From Bacteroidales bacterium (GTDB lineage: Bacteria > Bacteroidota > Bacteroidia > Bacteroidales > GCA-2748055): DNA of 5,255 nucleotides. The notes beneath the pieces are model-generated. The model did no database searches, had not been told where the DNA came from, and worked only from the letters and a program-made list of their open reading frames with translations. Both the position numbers and the translations under genes were made by a program. Below are positions 4,906-5,255 of the stretch, piece by piece. Location: positions 1-5,255 of the forward strand of contig JAOZLK010000363.1 in the NCBI GenBank assembly GCA_029934875.1, in the 5' to 3' direction. Position 1 is the first letter of the stretch. Every line of letters begins with the position of its first letter.

Positions 4906-5255
4906 AACGCCGTAAGAAGCAGAGCATCATAAAGATAGGCGTTATTTATTTGTATACACCAACATCCTTGATTTTGGGTTGTTCATTATGAAGATTTTCT
5001 AGCCCTAAAGTTGACATGATTTTTTCCTCTTGTTCACTCATTATCTCAAGCATGTAATTTGCTTTAGGCTTTCCTGCTTTTTTTGATTCTTCCAGCACAG
5101 TTGCCAGTCTGATATTATTGAGCATATCCAATAATCCATCCAGGCTCCCCTTATAACCTGCCTTTAACCTTGCTTCTCTCCAAATGATACTGGATAACAG
5201 GTATCCGATCACACAAATAAAGTAATGCACCTTTATCTTCTGGTCAGTCCAGTGA
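4880..5255 (-). mobile_element. IS1634-like insertion sequence, one end, runs off the window
   Basis: The reverse-strand transposase and the interruption of the exported-protein gene imply an insertion sequence whose transposase-3' end lies between about 4870 and 4945. The exact terminal repeat cannot be set because the other end is outside the window. AACGCC (4906-4911) and GGCGTT (4938-4943) form a small inverted repeat just downstream of the transposase stop. IS1634/IS1549-type elements are known to make long target duplications. Confidence 0.5.
4946..5255 (-). CDS. IS1634-like DDE transposase, C-terminal part
   Basis: The frame is open to the window edge and starts upstream of it; the GTG near 5230 is internal. 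102 residues are visible. They open with HWTDQKIKVHYFICVIGYLL, the conserved segment in which IS1634-type DDE transposases read 'HWTD.KI.VH.F.C..A..L'. This is followed by SSIIWREARLKAG and a helical stretch, SLDGLLDMLNNIRLATVLEE, and a charged tail ending DVGVYK. The catalytic Asp residues lie upstream, outside the window; the HWTD segment follows the catalytic glutamate. The visible part shows no frameshift, so the element may be intact. It points away from the interrupted operon, i.e. it is convergent with it. Confidence 0.75.
   Translation of the reverse strand, partial: HWTDQKIKVHYFICVIGYLLSSIIWREARLKAGYKGSLDGLLDMLNNIRLATVLEESKKAGKPKANYMLEIMSEQEEKIMSTLGLENLHNEQPKIKDVGVYK

Noticed and set aside
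1..5255. CRISPR arrays, tRNA, rRNA and riboswitches
   Set aside because: No regularly spaced repeats, tRNA cloverleaf or T-loop GGTTCRANYCC pattern, or rRNA-like conserved stretch was seen on either strand by eye.

Overview
The window looks like an accessory, decaying stretch of a Bacteroidota chromosome. The base composition is AT-rich, there are no clear Shine-Dalgarno sites, and candidate promoters fit the Bacteroidota -33 TTTG / -7 TAnnTTTG pattern. Secreted proteins carry Asp-box propellers and a Por-type (type IX secretion) C-terminal tail is present. A Saprospiria-, Cytophagia- or Flavobacteriia-like host would fit, but the genus cannot be fixed.

Left third (1-2460): the 3' part of a large secreted beta-propeller protein enters from outside the window and ends at 1487. 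It is followed by a frameshifted remnant of a type IX sorting tail (1564-1849). Next come a reverse-strand piece resembling the end of a GIY-YIG nuclease (1950-2105) and a plus-strand piece that is the end of a subtilisin-like protease (2109-2369). Each of the three plus-strand 3' ends has its own hairpin terminator (1517-1542, 1874-1909, 2414-2447), yet none has a 5' end inside the window. The propeller protein and the protease piece finish in a similar short beta-rich repeat module rather than a normal sorting tail.

Middle (2460-4140): a 175-bp scrap of an IS4-type element (left end plus the first 27 transposase codons) abuts the truncated 3' end of a reverse-strand gene for a cytoplasmic protein with a lipoyl/biotinyl-like domain. 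That gene also carries a +1 frameshift. Upstream lie an unrecognised, weakly supported reverse ORF (3428-3865) and a gene-poor stretch holding a 14-bp imperfect hairpin.

Right end (4140-5255): an outer-membrane beta-barrel protein gene is followed 11 bp later by a second exported-protein gene. The second gene breaks off after its signal peptide, against an IS1634-like transposase on the reverse strand that runs off the window.

Taken together, only the propeller protein (partial in the window), the beta-barrel gene and probably the right-hand transposase look intact. The rest are fragments left by mobile-element insertion, deletion and rearrangement. I did not find a convincing new multi-gene system. 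The most unusual pattern is the run of promoterless secreted-protein 3' ends, each with its own terminator.
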